NCBI GenBank assembly: GCA_902595715.1
Contig: CACJRI010000007.1
Location: 1 to 64,000 of the forward strand
Reading direction: 5' to 3'
Source of the DNA: an uncultured SAR86 cluster bacterium
GTDB lineage: Bacteria > Pseudomonadota > Gammaproteobacteria > Magnimaribacterales > AG-339-G14
Length of the DNA stretch: 64,000 nt
Positions within the stretch are counted from its first letter, which is position 1. Every line of letters begins with the position of its first letter. Made by a program: the position numbers and the translations under genes. The notes under the pieces are model-generated. The model saw only the letters and a list, made by a program, of their open reading frames with translations, was not told where the DNA came from and searched no databases. Of this stretch, positions 54,274 to 62,829 are shown piece by piece.

Positions 54274-54366
54274 TTAGAAAAAGTTAATTCCTATCACTCC
54301 TAAATAAAGTATAAAAGAGAGGCAAAAACAAAATCCTAAAGTTCCTGCTACCACTCTATTGATCAT
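54274..54366 (-). CDS. Small hydrophobic membrane protein (30 residues)
   Basis: The predicted protein has a short basic start (MINRVVAGT) followed by one long hydrophobic helix (LGFCFCLSFILYLGVIG) with two cysteines. The ATG at 54366 is supported by AAAGGAG 6 bases upstream, one of the best ribosome binding sites in the window. A strong intrinsic terminator follows. Together these mark a real, highly expressed single gene. No family recognised; it could be a subunit of a respiratory complex or a stress-related small protein. Confidence 0.7.
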   Translation of the reverse strand: MINRVVAGTLGFCFCLSFILYLGVIGINFF

Positions 54367-54785
54367 CGCTAACTCCTTTAAGCTGATGGTTAATTAAGAT
54401 ACTTACTAGAGAAGATAATTTTCTAAAAGTTCATTTAAAAAAGAAATTTTCTTAAATAAGTTCCCTTTAAAATCGAAAGCATTATACATCTACAAAAAAA
54501 GGGTAAATTAGGTGAAAATTTAACGAAACTGATGATTTTTGCACCTAAATTGAAATTTTGCTGATTCAAATATTACCAATCGATCAAAATCGCGCAAAGT
54601 ATAGTAGTTATTGGCTTTTTTGCTAGATATAAGTGGTAGATTTCGCCTAAATTTCACAAAAAATTATAACTAATTTCACAAAAGTTATAAAAAGATATTT
54701 TTTTATTCTTTTTAAATCCTTAGTTTTCATTCTAAATAAAGGACTTTTTTGTTCTAATAAAAATCTTACTTACAAGGAATAGATT
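54367..54785. other. 419-base intergenic region between divergent genes
   Basis: This AT-rich stretch has no reading frame I would defend. It must hold promoters for the 30-residue protein (minus) and the quinone oxidoreductase (plus). It contains a tandem 22-base-period direct repeat at 54650-54690 and repeated CCTAAATT elements (near 54545 and 54645). An AAGGA ribosome binding site precedes the plus-strand gene. Confidence 0.6.
54650..54690 (+). repeat. Tandem operator-like direct repeat upstream of the quinone-oxidoreductase gene
   Basis: AATTTCACAAAAAATTATAA (54650-54669) is followed by AATTTCACAAAAGTTATAA (54672-54690). The repeats begin 22 bases apart, two helical turns, so a dimeric regulator could bind both on one face. 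They lie about 95 bases upstream of the plus-strand start. Confidence 0.6.
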
Positions 54786-55793
54786 ATGAGACAAATGCAA
54801 CTGGCAAAACCTGGGGGGTTGGAAAAATTTAAACTTAATGAAGTGGATATTCCAAAACCTAAAGATAATGAAATTTTGATCAAAGTTAATGCGAGTAGTC
54901 TTAACTACCATGACTTGATGTGTGCTTTGGGATTGATTCCTACCGATGATGGACGTGTTTTGCTTGGTGATGCTGCAGGTGAGATAGTTGAAACTGGAGC
55001 AGCAGTTAAAAGTTGGCAAGTTGGAGATAAAGTCATGAGTGCTTGTTTTCCGAATTGGATTGATGGACCGCCACGTTATGAGTTACTGAGTTTTATTGGA
55101 GATAATCAGGATGGCTATGCTACTGAGTATATTGCCATCCAAGAAACGGCAGTAACAAAAATGCCTTCAAAATGGTCTTTGCAAGAAGCAGCCACTCTCC
55201 CCTGTGCAGGATTAACTGCATGGCGAGCTCTTGTAGATGAAGGCAGGTTGCAATCTGGAGAATCGGTATTGGTTCAAGGAACCGGAGGAGTTTCAATTAT
55301 TGCTCTACAGTTTGCTAAAGAAATGGGTGCTAAAGTTATAGCCACAACTTCATCTGAGGAAAAAGCTGAAAAATTAAAAGCTCTTGGAGCAGATGAAATC
55401 ATTAACTACAAAGAACATCCTAAATGGGGAGAAAAAGTTTTGGAGCTCACAAATAACGAAGGAGTCGATCATGTAGTTGAAGTTGGTGGGGGAGAAACTT
55501 TCAATGAATCCATTCGAGCGGTAAAGCTTGGCGGGCACATTGCCTTGATCGGAGTATTGAGCGGGCCTGCAGCAAATGAATTGGTTTTACCGCGCATTTT
55601 CCTAAAGCAAGTAAGAACTAGTGGAATTGCGATGGCAAATCATCAATCGCAAAAGGCTATGGTTGAATATTTAGAAAATTCTAAAATCAAACCTGTCATA
55701 AGCGATTCTTTTGATTTGGCTGAGTTAGCCAGTGCCTTTCAACATCAGATTGATAACAAACATTTTGGGAAAATTTCCATCACAATGGAATAA
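54786..55793 (+). CDS. NADPH:quinone oxidoreductase-type medium-chain reductase
   Basis: A 335-residue MDR-superfamily enzyme without the structural zinc cysteines. The N-terminal GroES-like domain has KVNASSLNYHDLM and LLGDAAGEIVETG. The Rossmann part has LVQGTGGVSIIALQFAKEMGAKVIATTSS for NADP(H). The C-terminus ends HFGKISI as in QOR-like enzymes. It probably reduces quinones or enones. The next gene, a GMC oxidoreductase, begins 15 bases downstream, so the two form an oxidoreductase operon. Confidence 0.88.
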   Translation: MRQMQLAKPGGLEKFKLNEVDIPKPKDNEILIKVNASSLNYHDLMCALGLIPTDDGRVLLGDAAGEIVETGAAVKSWQVGDKVMSACFPNWIDGPPRYELLSFIGDNQDGYATEYIAIQETAVTKMPSKWSLQEAATLPCAGLTAWRALVDEGRLQSGESVLVQGTGGVSIIALQFAKEMGAKVIATTSSEEKAEKLKALGADEIINYKEHPKWGEKVLELTNNEGVDHVVEVGGGETFNESIRAVKLGGHIALIGVLSGPAANELVLPRIFLKQVRTSGIAMANHQSQKAMVEYLENSKIKPVISDSFDLAELASAFQHQIDNKHFGKISITME

Positions 55794-55808
55794 CGCAAGA
55801 GGTTAATT

Positions 55809-57485
55809 ATGAATGAATACGATTACATAATTTTAGGAGCAGGTTCAGCAGGTTGTGTTTTGGCTGGGAGACTTTCAGAAAATCCGAATCATAAAGTTTG
55901 TTTGATTGAAGCAGGCTCTAAAGATAAAGATGTGAGAATACACGTCCCTGCTCTTTTTGCTTACATGGGACCAACGAGCAAAATGAATTGGGCTTTTGAA
56001 ACAGAACCGCAAAAAGGTTTTGCTAAAGAAAAATTGCCAGCTACAGAAGTCGTTGTAGCTGACCCTACAGGACAAACTCACACCATGAAAGATGAGCCCG
56101 AAGAGCACAGAAAAGGTTATCAACCTAGAGGAAAGACATTAGGAGGATCGAGTTCAATAAATGCCATGCTCTATGTGAGAGGACATCGTTGGGATTACGA
56201 TCATTGGTCAAAACTTGGAAATTCTGGCTGGTCTTATGACGAAGTATTACCTTACTTTAGAAAAGCAGAACATAATGAATTGGTTGATGATGATTTTCAT
56301 GGGCAGAATGGACCCCTGAATGTTACAGCTGTAGAGAATAATTCAAAATACAAAGACTACTTTATTGAAGCAGGAACGAAATTTTACAAAGAAAATCAGG
56401 ATTTCAATGGTGCCGATCAAGAAGGTATTGGCTACTATCACACGACACAAAAACAAGGCAGAAGATGGAGCGCTGCTGCAGCTTATCTAACGCCAAATTT
56501 AGATAGACCCAACCTTACGGTTTTAACAGATACCCAAGTAGATAGAATTGTATTTGAGGGCAATAAAGCAACTGGAGTGGATTGTTTTGATAAACAAAAA
56601 AATAAAATTCATTTGAAATGTCACCGTGAAGTAATCGTCTCATCCGGAGCGTTTGGCTCCCCGCAAATTTTAATGCGCTCTGGCATAGGGCCCGCAGAAG
56701 AACTAAACAGACATGGTATAGATACCATCTTAAATATCCCAGGAGTGGGAAAAAATCTTCAAGATCATATCGATTACATTACCAATCATCCTGTAGACGA
56801 TACGGATTTATTGGGTTTCTCTTTCAAATCACTTTTATATCGTCAGCCATTTGAACTTTTGAAATATTTATTTACAAGAAAGGGGCAGATGACTTCTACA
56901 GTAGCTGAGGCTGGAGGGTTTATCAAAACTGATGAAAGTTTAGAAATTCCAGATATCCAACTGCACTTTGTACTAGCAAAAATAATTGACCATGGCAGAA
57001 CCATTGCTTTTGGTCATGGTCTAGGTTGTCACGTTTGCCTATTGAGACCCAAGTCCACTGGGGAAGTTACGCTTAATTCAAACGATGCTTTCGATTCGCC
57101 AAAAATAGATCCTAAGTTTTTTTCTGAAAGAGAAGATATGGACATCATGATTAAAGGTTATCGCAAAATGATGCAAATCATGGACGCTGAACCTTTAAGA
57201 CCTTTTACCAGAAAAGTTCAAGATCCAGTAGATATCACTAGTGACGCAGACATTGAAGCTGCAATGCGCGCCCGTGCAGACACCGTCTATCACCCCGTAG
57301 GAACTTGCAAAATGGGTTCTGATGATATGAGTGTGGTGAACCATGAACTTAAAGTTCATGCGCTAGAAAATGTTCGAGTTGTGGATGCTTCCATCATGCC
57401 AACTTTGGTCGGAGGAAATACCAATGCGCCAACTATCATGATAGGTGAAAAAGCAGCTGACATGATCAAATCCTCTTGGACTTAA
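55809..57485 (+). CDS. GMC-family FAD oxidoreductase (choline/alcohol dehydrogenase type)
   Basis: A 558-residue flavoprotein. The FAD-binding motif IILGAGSAGCVLAGRLSE is at the N-terminus. GKTLGGSSSINAMLYVRGHRWDYD is GMC signature 1. SSGAFGSPQILMRSGIGP is signature 2. VYHPVGTCKMG carries the catalytic His, and NTNAPTIMIGEKAADMI the second. It probably oxidises an alcohol; related marine enzymes act on aliphatic alcohols or polyethylene glycols. The exact substrate cannot be read from the sequence. Confidence 0.93.
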   Translation: MNEYDYIILGAGSAGCVLAGRLSENPNHKVCLIEAGSKDKDVRIHVPALFAYMGPTSKMNWAFETEPQKGFAKEKLPATEVVVADPTGQTHTMKDEPEEHRKGYQPRGKTLGGSSSINAMLYVRGHRWDYDHWSKLGNSGWSYDEVLPYFRKAEHNELVDDDFHGQNGPLNVTAVENNSKYKDYFIEAGTKFYKENQDFNGADQEGIGYYHTTQKQGRRWSAAAAYLTPNLDRPNLTVLTDTQVDRIVFEGNKATGVDCFDKQKNKIHLKCHREVIVSSGAFGSPQILMRSGIGPAEELNRHGIDTILNIPGVGKNLQDHIDYITNHPVDDTDLLGFSFKSLLYRQPFELLKYLFTRKGQMTSTVAEAGGFIKTDESLEIPDIQLHFVLAKIIDHGRTIAFGHGLGCHVCLLRPKSTGEVTLNSNDAFDSPKIDPKFFSEREDMDIMIKGYRKMMQIMDAEPLRPFTRKVQDPVDITSDADIEAAMRARADTVYHPVGTCKMGSDDMSVVNHELKVHALENVRVVDASIMPTLVGGNTNAPTIMIGEKAADMIKSSWT

Positions 57486-57492
57486 AATAATC

Positions 57493-57518
57493 AAGCCTTT
57501 AGGTAGACAAAAAGGCTT
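57493..57518 (+). terminator. Hairpin after the GMC gene
   Basis: AAGCCTTT and AAAGGCTT form a perfect 8-bp stem with a 10-base loop, 7 bases after the GMC stop. It lacks a good T-run, so it may slow or partly end transcription before the nitronate monooxygenase gene, whose own GGGAG ribosome binding site follows. Confidence 0.4.
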
Positions 57519-57559
57519 ACGGGCTTTAAATTAAACCTTCAATTTATTAGGGAGAAAAA

Positions 57560-58537
57560 ATGATAAAAACGAAAATCACCGAAATGTTCGGTATTAAACA
57601 TCCAGTTATTCAAGGAGGAATGCACTACGTAGGTTTTGCAGAAATGGCTTCTGCAGTTGCCAACGCTGGTGGGCTAGGAATCATTACAGGTCTGACTCAA
57701 AAAACTCCTGATGACCTGGCTAAAGAAATTGCAAAATGTCATGAAATGACTGATAAGCCTTTTGGCGTAAACCTAACTTTCTTACCCGGCTTTCAAGAAC
57801 CAGACTATCCAGGTTATATCCAAGCAATTGTCGAAGGAGGAGTCAAAATCGTTGAAACTGCAGGGAGAAGTCCTGAAGCTTATATGCCTGACCTCAAAGG
57901 TGCTGGCATCAAAGTCATACACAAATGCACTTCCGTTAGGCATTCTCTAAAGGCAGAAAAAATTGGCTGTGATGCAGTTAGTGTTGATGGTTTTGAGTGC
58001 GGTGGTCATCCAGGAGAAGATGACATACCGAATATGATTCTTCTACCAAGAGCAGCTGAAGAACTTTCCATTCCTTTTGTAGCTTCAGGTGGAATGGGTA
58101 ATGGTCAACAACTTGCTGCCGCCCTATCTATGGGCGCAGATGGTATTAACATGGGCACAAGATTCATCGCAACAAAAGAAGCTCCAGTTCACCAGAATGT
58201 CAAAGAAGCTTTGGTTGCTGCCTCTGAATTGGATACTGAATTGATCATGAGACCTTTGAGAAATACGGAAAGGGTTTTGGCTAATGATGCGGTACAAAAG
58301 ATCCTTGAAAAGGAAAAAGCTTTAGGTGATGAAATCCAAATCACCGACATCATGGATGAAGTGGCAGGCGTGTATCCGAAAATCATGCAAGAGGGGACCA
58401 TGGATGCTGGCGCTTGGAGTTGTGGAATGGTTGCTGGACTGATTCATGACATTCCTACTTGTAAGGAGTTAGTTGAAAGAATAGTTTCTGATGCTGAAGA
58501 AATTATCAAAAGCAGACTCTCTAAATTTGTAGCTTAA
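57560..58537 (+). CDS. Nitronate monooxygenase-family flavoprotein
   Basis: TIM-barrel FMN enzyme of 325 residues. The N-terminal FGIKHPVIQGGMHYVG and GGLGIITG are typical. The DAVSVDGFECGGHPGEDDIP segment carries the conserved His and glycine loop. VASGGMGNGQQLAAALSMGADGINMGTRF is the FMN phosphate site. Enzymes of this family oxidise alkyl nitronates or act as enoyl reductases (FabK group). A GGGAG ribosome binding site precedes the ATG. Confidence 0.9.
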   Translation: MIKTKITEMFGIKHPVIQGGMHYVGFAEMASAVANAGGLGIITGLTQKTPDDLAKEIAKCHEMTDKPFGVNLTFLPGFQEPDYPGYIQAIVEGGVKIVETAGRSPEAYMPDLKGAGIKVIHKCTSVRHSLKAEKIGCDAVSVDGFECGGHPGEDDIPNMILLPRAAEELSIPFVASGGMGNGQQLAAALSMGADGINMGTRFIATKEAPVHQNVKEALVAASELDTELIMRPLRNTERVLANDAVQKILEKEKALGDEIQITDIMDEVAGVYPKIMQEGTMDAGAWSCGMVAGLIHDIPTCKELVERIVSDAEEIIKSRLSKFVA

Positions 58538-58550
58538 AGAGCTAAAAAAT

Positions 58551-58591
58551 AAATTCCCTGGAAAGCATTTCGTTTTCTAGGGAATTTTTTT
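58551..58591. terminator. Bidirectional rho-independent terminator
   Basis: AAATTCCCT (58551-58559) pairs with AGGGAATTT (58579-58587), with further GAAA/TTTTC pairing inside. A run of seven T follows on the plus strand and a T-rich stretch follows on the minus strand. It can end both the nitronate monooxygenase transcript and the convergent homocysteine-methyltransferase operon, whose stop codon lies in the plus-strand T-run. Confidence 0.8.
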
Positions 58592-59447
58592 ATGAAATGG
58601 CTTTGATGTAATCAGGACCTAACCCACAACAGCCACCAATAATGGAAGCTCCCAAATCCTCCCACAAATTTTTATACTTAACAAATTGCTTTACGGAAAG
58701 ATTTCTAGGCTCAACTTGAATATCATTGTCTAAGGTCCAGTCGAAAGGAACCCCAAAAACATTTGGGTAACAACCAATTGGTTTATCCGTAAGATTGGAT
58801 AACTTCTTTATACCTTCGGTGATCGCTATTGGATCGGTGCAATTAAAAAGATAGGCGTCAGGATTAAAACTTTCTGCAAACTGTAAAGCATCTTCAATGG
58901 TTTCTTTACTTCTCAGTCTAGCGCTTTTATCTTCGAATAAAGTCCATGAAAGCCAAATTTTTTTATCTTGCTTAGCCTTATTTTTGATTGCTTTTAAAAC
59001 GTTTGATGTTTCCGCAATTGATGAAACCGTTTCACATAAAAAGATATCAACAAAAGAATTAAGCTCATCAATTAGCTCTTCGTAAATGGGTATAGATTCT
59101 TTTTCGTTTGGTACCAAATCAGGTCGATAACTTTCATCGAGAGGCGGCAAACTGCCTGCAACCAAGATTTCTTGGTTATTGTTATCAGCTACCTCACGTG
59201 CAATAGCGCCAGCTTTTCTTATCAAGTCTTTCATTAAATTTGTTTTATTCTCCTTTTGTAGATAGCTAGGGATGGTTGAATAAGTATTGGTGGTAATGAC
59301 TTGGGCGCCCACATCAACATAAGCCTGATGCACTTCTTTGACTAAGTTTGGAGAGTCAATGAGAAATTGCGCAGACCATAAGCCGGAGGACTGTTTATTG
59401 GTGCGTTTGAGCAATTCATTGCCCATACTGCCATCTAAAATAATCAC
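58590..59447 (-). CDS. Homocysteine S-methyltransferase-family protein
   Basis: A 285-residue zinc-dependent methyltransferase of the Hcy-binding (Pfam S-methyl_trans) family. ILDGSMGNELLKR is the N-terminal signature. AYLFNCTDP provides the first zinc cysteine and IGGCCGLGPDYI the Cys-Cys pair near the end. Members move a methyl group from S-methylmethionine, betaine or dimethylated donors to homocysteine; the donor here is unknown. It overlaps the TPR gene by 4 bases and is last in a four-gene minus-strand operon. Confidence 0.87.
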   Translation of the reverse strand: MIILDGSMGNELLKRTNKQSSGLWSAQFLIDSPNLVKEVHQAYVDVGAQVITTNTYSTIPSYLQKENKTNLMKDLIRKAGAIAREVADNNNQEILVAGSLPPLDESYRPDLVPNEKESIPIYEELIDELNSFVDIFLCETVSSIAETSNVLKAIKNKAKQDKKIWLSWTLFEDKSARLRSKETIEDALQFAESFNPDAYLFNCTDPIAITEGIKKLSNLTDKPIGCYPNVFGVPFDWTLDNDIQVEPRNLSVKQFVKYKNLWEDLGASIIGGCCGLGPDYIKAIS

Positions 59448-59896
59448 AAAGATTTTTCAGCTTCTTGATTGATGTACTTTCTTAATTGTTCAAGTTCATC
59501 GCATGAAGTAGGACATAGTTCTTTGAGTTTATTTAAATTGACCTGAGCCAGTCCAGGGCGTTCCGTTTCGACAAATAATTCACCCTGATACTCCAAGGCA
59601 ATTTTATTTTCAGGATCTAATTCAAGAGCTTTTTCGTAATTGGCTTCTGCTTTTTTATAGTTTTTTAACTTTCTTTGAGTGAAAGCATATAAGGTCCAGC
59701 CATCAGCATCTTTTGGTTTGGATTTAGTATATTTACCAAGAACTCTTAGGGCTTTGCGATACTCCTCATTTTTTAGATGATTAGTTGCTTTCTCATAGAG
59801 CTCTGTGGGATCTACTTTTTTATCATATTTCGCTGCCTGCAACGAAACAGAAAAAACTATAAGGACTATAAGTCCTATAACTTTAAAAACCTTCAT
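59444..59896 (-). CDS. Secreted TPR-repeat protein
   Basis: A 150-residue protein with a signal peptide (MKVFKVIGLIVLIVFSVSLQAA) and about three TPR-like helical pairs: PTELYEKATNHLKNEEYRKAL, DADGWTLYAFTQRKLKNYKKA and EANYEKALELDPENKIA. A C-terminal segment has two cysteines (LCPTSCDEL). It probably works in the periplasm as a scaffold. It overlaps both neighbours, so it is expressed with them, but its link to flavin chemistry is unclear. Confidence 0.8.
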   Translation of the reverse strand: MKVFKVIGLIVLIVFSVSLQAAKYDKKVDPTELYEKATNHLKNEEYRKALRVLGKYTKSKPKDADGWTLYAFTQRKLKNYKKAEANYEKALELDPENKIALEYQGELFVETERPGLAQVNLNKLKELCPTSCDELEQLRKYINQEAEKSL

Positions 59897-60305
59897 TATT
59901 TCTTATCTTTGTTTCAATGTTTAATTGACCGGCTAAGCCGGCAACTCTATGTTGAGCACTTTCAATATAATCAGGATCTGAAATCATTTTCAACATCGCT
60001 TTTCTATTTGGGTACATAGCAATGGCCACTTGATCCCATAGTTCCTCCACTTCACCTAACATAAGCCTAGTAACATCTGAGCCAAAAATGGGTTTGCCAC
60101 CCACTTTTTCTAGATGCTTTACCACTTCTACACCATAGATGGCATAAGCCTCTCTACCAGTTAGATCAGTTTTTCGTTTATCAGGATATTCTGCTTTTTC
60201 TTTGAATTTCAAGAGATTAACCATAAAGATGGGCTCATCATTACCTTCCTCTAAAAACTCTTCCATTTGTTTTTCGTTTGGCATCACTTTGTTTTCTACT
60301 TTCAT
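59883..60305 (-). CDS. DUF1330-family protein
   Basis: A 140-residue protein with the ferredoxin-like DUF1330 pattern: PIFMVNLLKFKEKAEY, GREAYAIYGVEVVKHLEKVGGKPIFG and VAIAMYPNRKAMLKMISDPDYIESAQHR. The family is dimeric and often lies next to oxidoreductases; its reaction is not known. It overlaps the Old Yellow Enzyme gene by 4 bases and the TPR gene by 14 bases. Confidence 0.85.
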   Translation of the reverse strand: MKVENKVMPNEKQMEEFLEEGNDEPIFMVNLLKFKEKAEYPDKRKTDLTGREAYAIYGVEVVKHLEKVGGKPIFGSDVTRLMLGEVEELWDQVAIAMYPNRKAMLKMISDPDYIESAQHRVAGLAGQLNIETKIRNNEGF

Positions 60306-61627
60306 TTTTTAGCTCCTTTGAGTGTGAATAAAAAATTTTGATATTCTTTTGTAGCCTCTTGATCTGCCTTGGCGTCTTCTCTAAATGCTTTCCAAGGTTT
60401 GAGAGTTAAATCCGGCATTAAACCCTTACCCATCTTTTTGATTTGTTGGTAAAACCAGGCTTGGGCACTAAAGGCATTGATTGCTTGTATTAATCTAAAA
60501 GGACTGGTCGGTGATAACCACCAAGGACCAATCGATAAAGTTTTTTCATACTTTGGCAATTCATCTATCTGTCCAGCCAATAATTCTTTAATCGCATAGG
60601 GATTAGCACAAAGAGGTCTACCGACTCCAACTATTTCACAAGCTCCATCTACTAATGCTGCTTCCATGCCCTCTTTAGTTCGAAACCCGCCAGTCACCAT
60701 CAACGGAATATTTACCACCTTTGCTATTTCTTCAGCATAAGACAGGAAATATGCCTCTCGAGCAATGGTACTTTCCTTTCTGTTCTCACTTCTCTTTGGG
60801 TTGATACTTACCTTATCCAAACCCAGTAATCTTGGTTGCTCATATGTGCCTCCGGAAATTTCAATATTGTCTATCCCCGAATCGCTGAATAATTTTGCTA
60901 CTTGAATAGAGTCCTCCGGAGAAAAACCACCTTTTTGAAAATCTGCAGAATTCATTTTTATGGAAATCGCAAAATCATTACCGACCTCCTCTCTGCATTT
61001 TTTAATAATTTCCAAATGAATTCTTGATCTATTTTCCAATGATCCACCCCAAGCATCGGTTCTTTGATTGATATCAGGAGATAAAAATTGAGATAAAAGA
61101 TACCCATGAGCAGAATGTAACTGAATCCCATCAAAGCCTGACTCTCTGGCAATTTTTGCGGTAAAAACAAATCGATTGATGACATCTTGAATGTCTTCTT
61201 CAGTCATCGGAACGGGCTTGCCATATTTCCTTCCTGGAATTTTCAATTGAACATCGGACGGTGACATTGGACTCATGTTGATCTCACCTGGAGTTTGTCT
61301 TCCCGCATGAGAAATTTGCATCCATAGTCTACTGCCTTCTGCGGTTGCAACTTCAGCCCATTTTTTTAGCATCGGCATTTGTTCTTTATAACTATCTTCC
61401 TCAATTGCAACATTAGCAGGACCCTCTAAATTGCCTCTATGAACTTGCACATTACCAGTGAGCAAAATACCGATCTCGCCGGCACCCCACATCTTATAAA
61501 GCTCAATATGCTTTTCGTTAGTGAAATTATTACCCAAGGCAATTCGCTCTGTCATTGCAGCCTTACAAACTCTATTTTTGATTACTTGTCCACAAGGAAG
61601 GGTTAATGGGTCGTTAATTTTTATCAT
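60302..61627 (-). CDS. NADH:flavin oxidoreductase, Old Yellow Enzyme family
   Basis: FMN enzyme of 441 residues. It has KNRVCKAAMTERIA after the N-terminal strand, MQISHAGRQTP and the substrate-binding motif GFDGIQLHSAHGYLLSQFLSP. It also has RTDAWGGSLENRSR and the late flavin site VTGGFRTKEGMEAAL with VGVGRPL. It lacks the extra iron-sulfur domain of 2,4-dienoyl-CoA reductase. It probably reduces activated C=C bonds. It leads the operon OYE-DUF1330-TPR-methyltransferase and is divergent from the MBL gene across a palindrome-bearing promoter. Confidence 0.9.
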   Translation of the reverse strand: MIKINDPLTLPCGQVIKNRVCKAAMTERIALGNNFTNEKHIELYKMWGAGEIGILLTGNVQVHRGNLEGPANVAIEEDSYKEQMPMLKKWAEVATAEGSRLWMQISHAGRQTPGEINMSPMSPSDVQLKIPGRKYGKPVPMTEEDIQDVINRFVFTAKIARESGFDGIQLHSAHGYLLSQFLSPDINQRTDAWGGSLENRSRIHLEIIKKCREEVGNDFAISIKMNSADFQKGGFSPEDSIQVAKLFSDSGIDNIEISGGTYEQPRLLGLDKVSINPKRSENRKESTIAREAYFLSYAEEIAKVVNIPLMVTGGFRTKEGMEAALVDGACEIVGVGRPLCANPYAIKELLAGQIDELPKYEKTLSIGPWWLSPTSPFRLIQAINAFSAQAWFYQQIKKMGKGLMPDLTLKPWKAFREDAKADQEATKEYQNFLFTLKGAKK

Positions 61628-61656
61628 TTGTGTTCTAAATTTTTATAAAATATATT

Positions 61657-61675
61657 TTGACATGTGTACTGTCAA
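61657..61675. promoter_or_regulatory. Palindromic operator TTGACA-N7-TGTCAA over the OYE promoter
   Basis: A perfect 6-bp inverted repeat lies between the divergent OYE and MBL genes. Read on the minus strand, its right arm is a consensus -35 (TTGACA) followed after 17 bases by TATTTT, a good -10, 20 bases before the OYE start. A repressor bound here would block that promoter. A TetR-type regulator is a possibility, but none is encoded nearby. Confidence 0.55.
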
Positions 61676-61723
61676 TACTTGGATTATTTTAGTATATTTA
61701 CTATTCCTTAGTATGGAGCATTT

Positions 61724-62782
61724 ATGAGAATTTGGAAAATTTTAGGCGTCATTGTTGTTTTGTTTTTGATAGCTATTGTTTCGTTAAGAGTGCCTTTTGT
61801 ACAAGATTTGGTCATAAAAACAGCTGTTACAAATTTAGCTACAGCAGAAAGTCCTTTCCCTGAGGAAGATGCGCTCAGTGCTCTAATTTGCGGATCAAGA
61901 TCGCCCCTACCATCTCCTGGAAGAGCACAAACATGTGTTGCTGTAAAAGCAGGAGAGGATATTTTTATTGTTGATATAGGAGATGGCGCAGCCGTTAATC
62001 TAGGAAAATACAGCGTCCCAATAAATCAAGTTAAAGCAGTGCTATTTACTCACCTTCACTCCGATCATATTTCAGACTTAGCCGATCTTCATTTGGGAAC
62101 TTGGTTACCAGGTCGTCCAAAACCACTTACTGTCTATGGACCTGAAGGCACGGATATCGTAACAGCAGGCTTCGAAATGGCATATAAATTAGACTATGGA
62201 TTCAGAAACGAACATCATGGTGAAGCGCTTGCGCCAATTAAGTCTGTTGGCTTTGATACAAATATTGTCAATCTAAATAATCCTGTCGTTTATGACAAAA
62301 ACGGTTTGAAAATTACGGCCTTCAAAGTTACTCATGAGCCAATTGAGCCTGCTCTTGGTTATCGTTTTGATTACAAAGGAAGATCCTTAGTCATAACTGG
62401 AGATACTTCTTACGACGAAAACATAGCCATCAATTCAAAAAATGCTGATGTTTTAATTGCTGAGGCTCAAGCCAATCACATTATAAATATTATGCAGGCG
62501 GCGATTTTAGAGCGAAATCCTAATCAGCCTTTAGCAAAAGTACTTGAAGACATAAAGACTTATCACATGACACCGGTGGAGGCAGCTAAATTAGCTAATA
62601 TGGCAAGTGTGGGACACCTGATTTTTTATCACCTTACTCCAGCTCCACGAAACAGAATTATGGAAAATGTTTTTGTAAGAGGTGTTGATGAGATTAGAAC
62701 AGATTGGACCCTATCTAGAGATGGAACTTTCGTGGTCTTGCCTGTAGGTACAGAGGAAATAAACCTTTCGGATTTAAATTAG
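61724..62782 (+). CDS. Membrane-anchored metallo-beta-lactamase-fold hydrolase
   Basis: A 352-residue protein with an N-terminal membrane segment (WKILGVIVVLFLIAIVSL), then an MBL domain. The zinc motif is THLHSDH (109-115) and the later His/Asp ligands are in FKVTHEPIEP and VITGDTSYDE, with a C-terminal YHLTPAP. The layout resembles RNase Z-like/arylsulfatase-type and lactonase members acting in the periplasm. GGAG precedes the ATG. It is followed by a DUF3604 gene 47 bases downstream. Confidence 0.87.
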   Translation: MRIWKILGVIVVLFLIAIVSLRVPFVQDLVIKTAVTNLATAESPFPEEDALSALICGSRSPLPSPGRAQTCVAVKAGEDIFIVDIGDGAAVNLGKYSVPINQVKAVLFTHLHSDHISDLADLHLGTWLPGRPKPLTVYGPEGTDIVTAGFEMAYKLDYGFRNEHHGEALAPIKSVGFDTNIVNLNNPVVYDKNGLKITAFKVTHEPIEPALGYRFDYKGRSLVITGDTSYDENIAINSKNADVLIAEAQANHIINIMQAAILERNPNQPLAKVLEDIKTYHMTPVEAAKLANMASVGHLIFYHLTPAPRNRIMENVFVRGVDEIRTDWTLSRDGTFVVLPVGTEEINLSDLN

Positions 62783-62829
62783 AAGTTTTACTTTGATTGC
62801 ATTAAGATAATTATTTCTGGGGAGAAATT

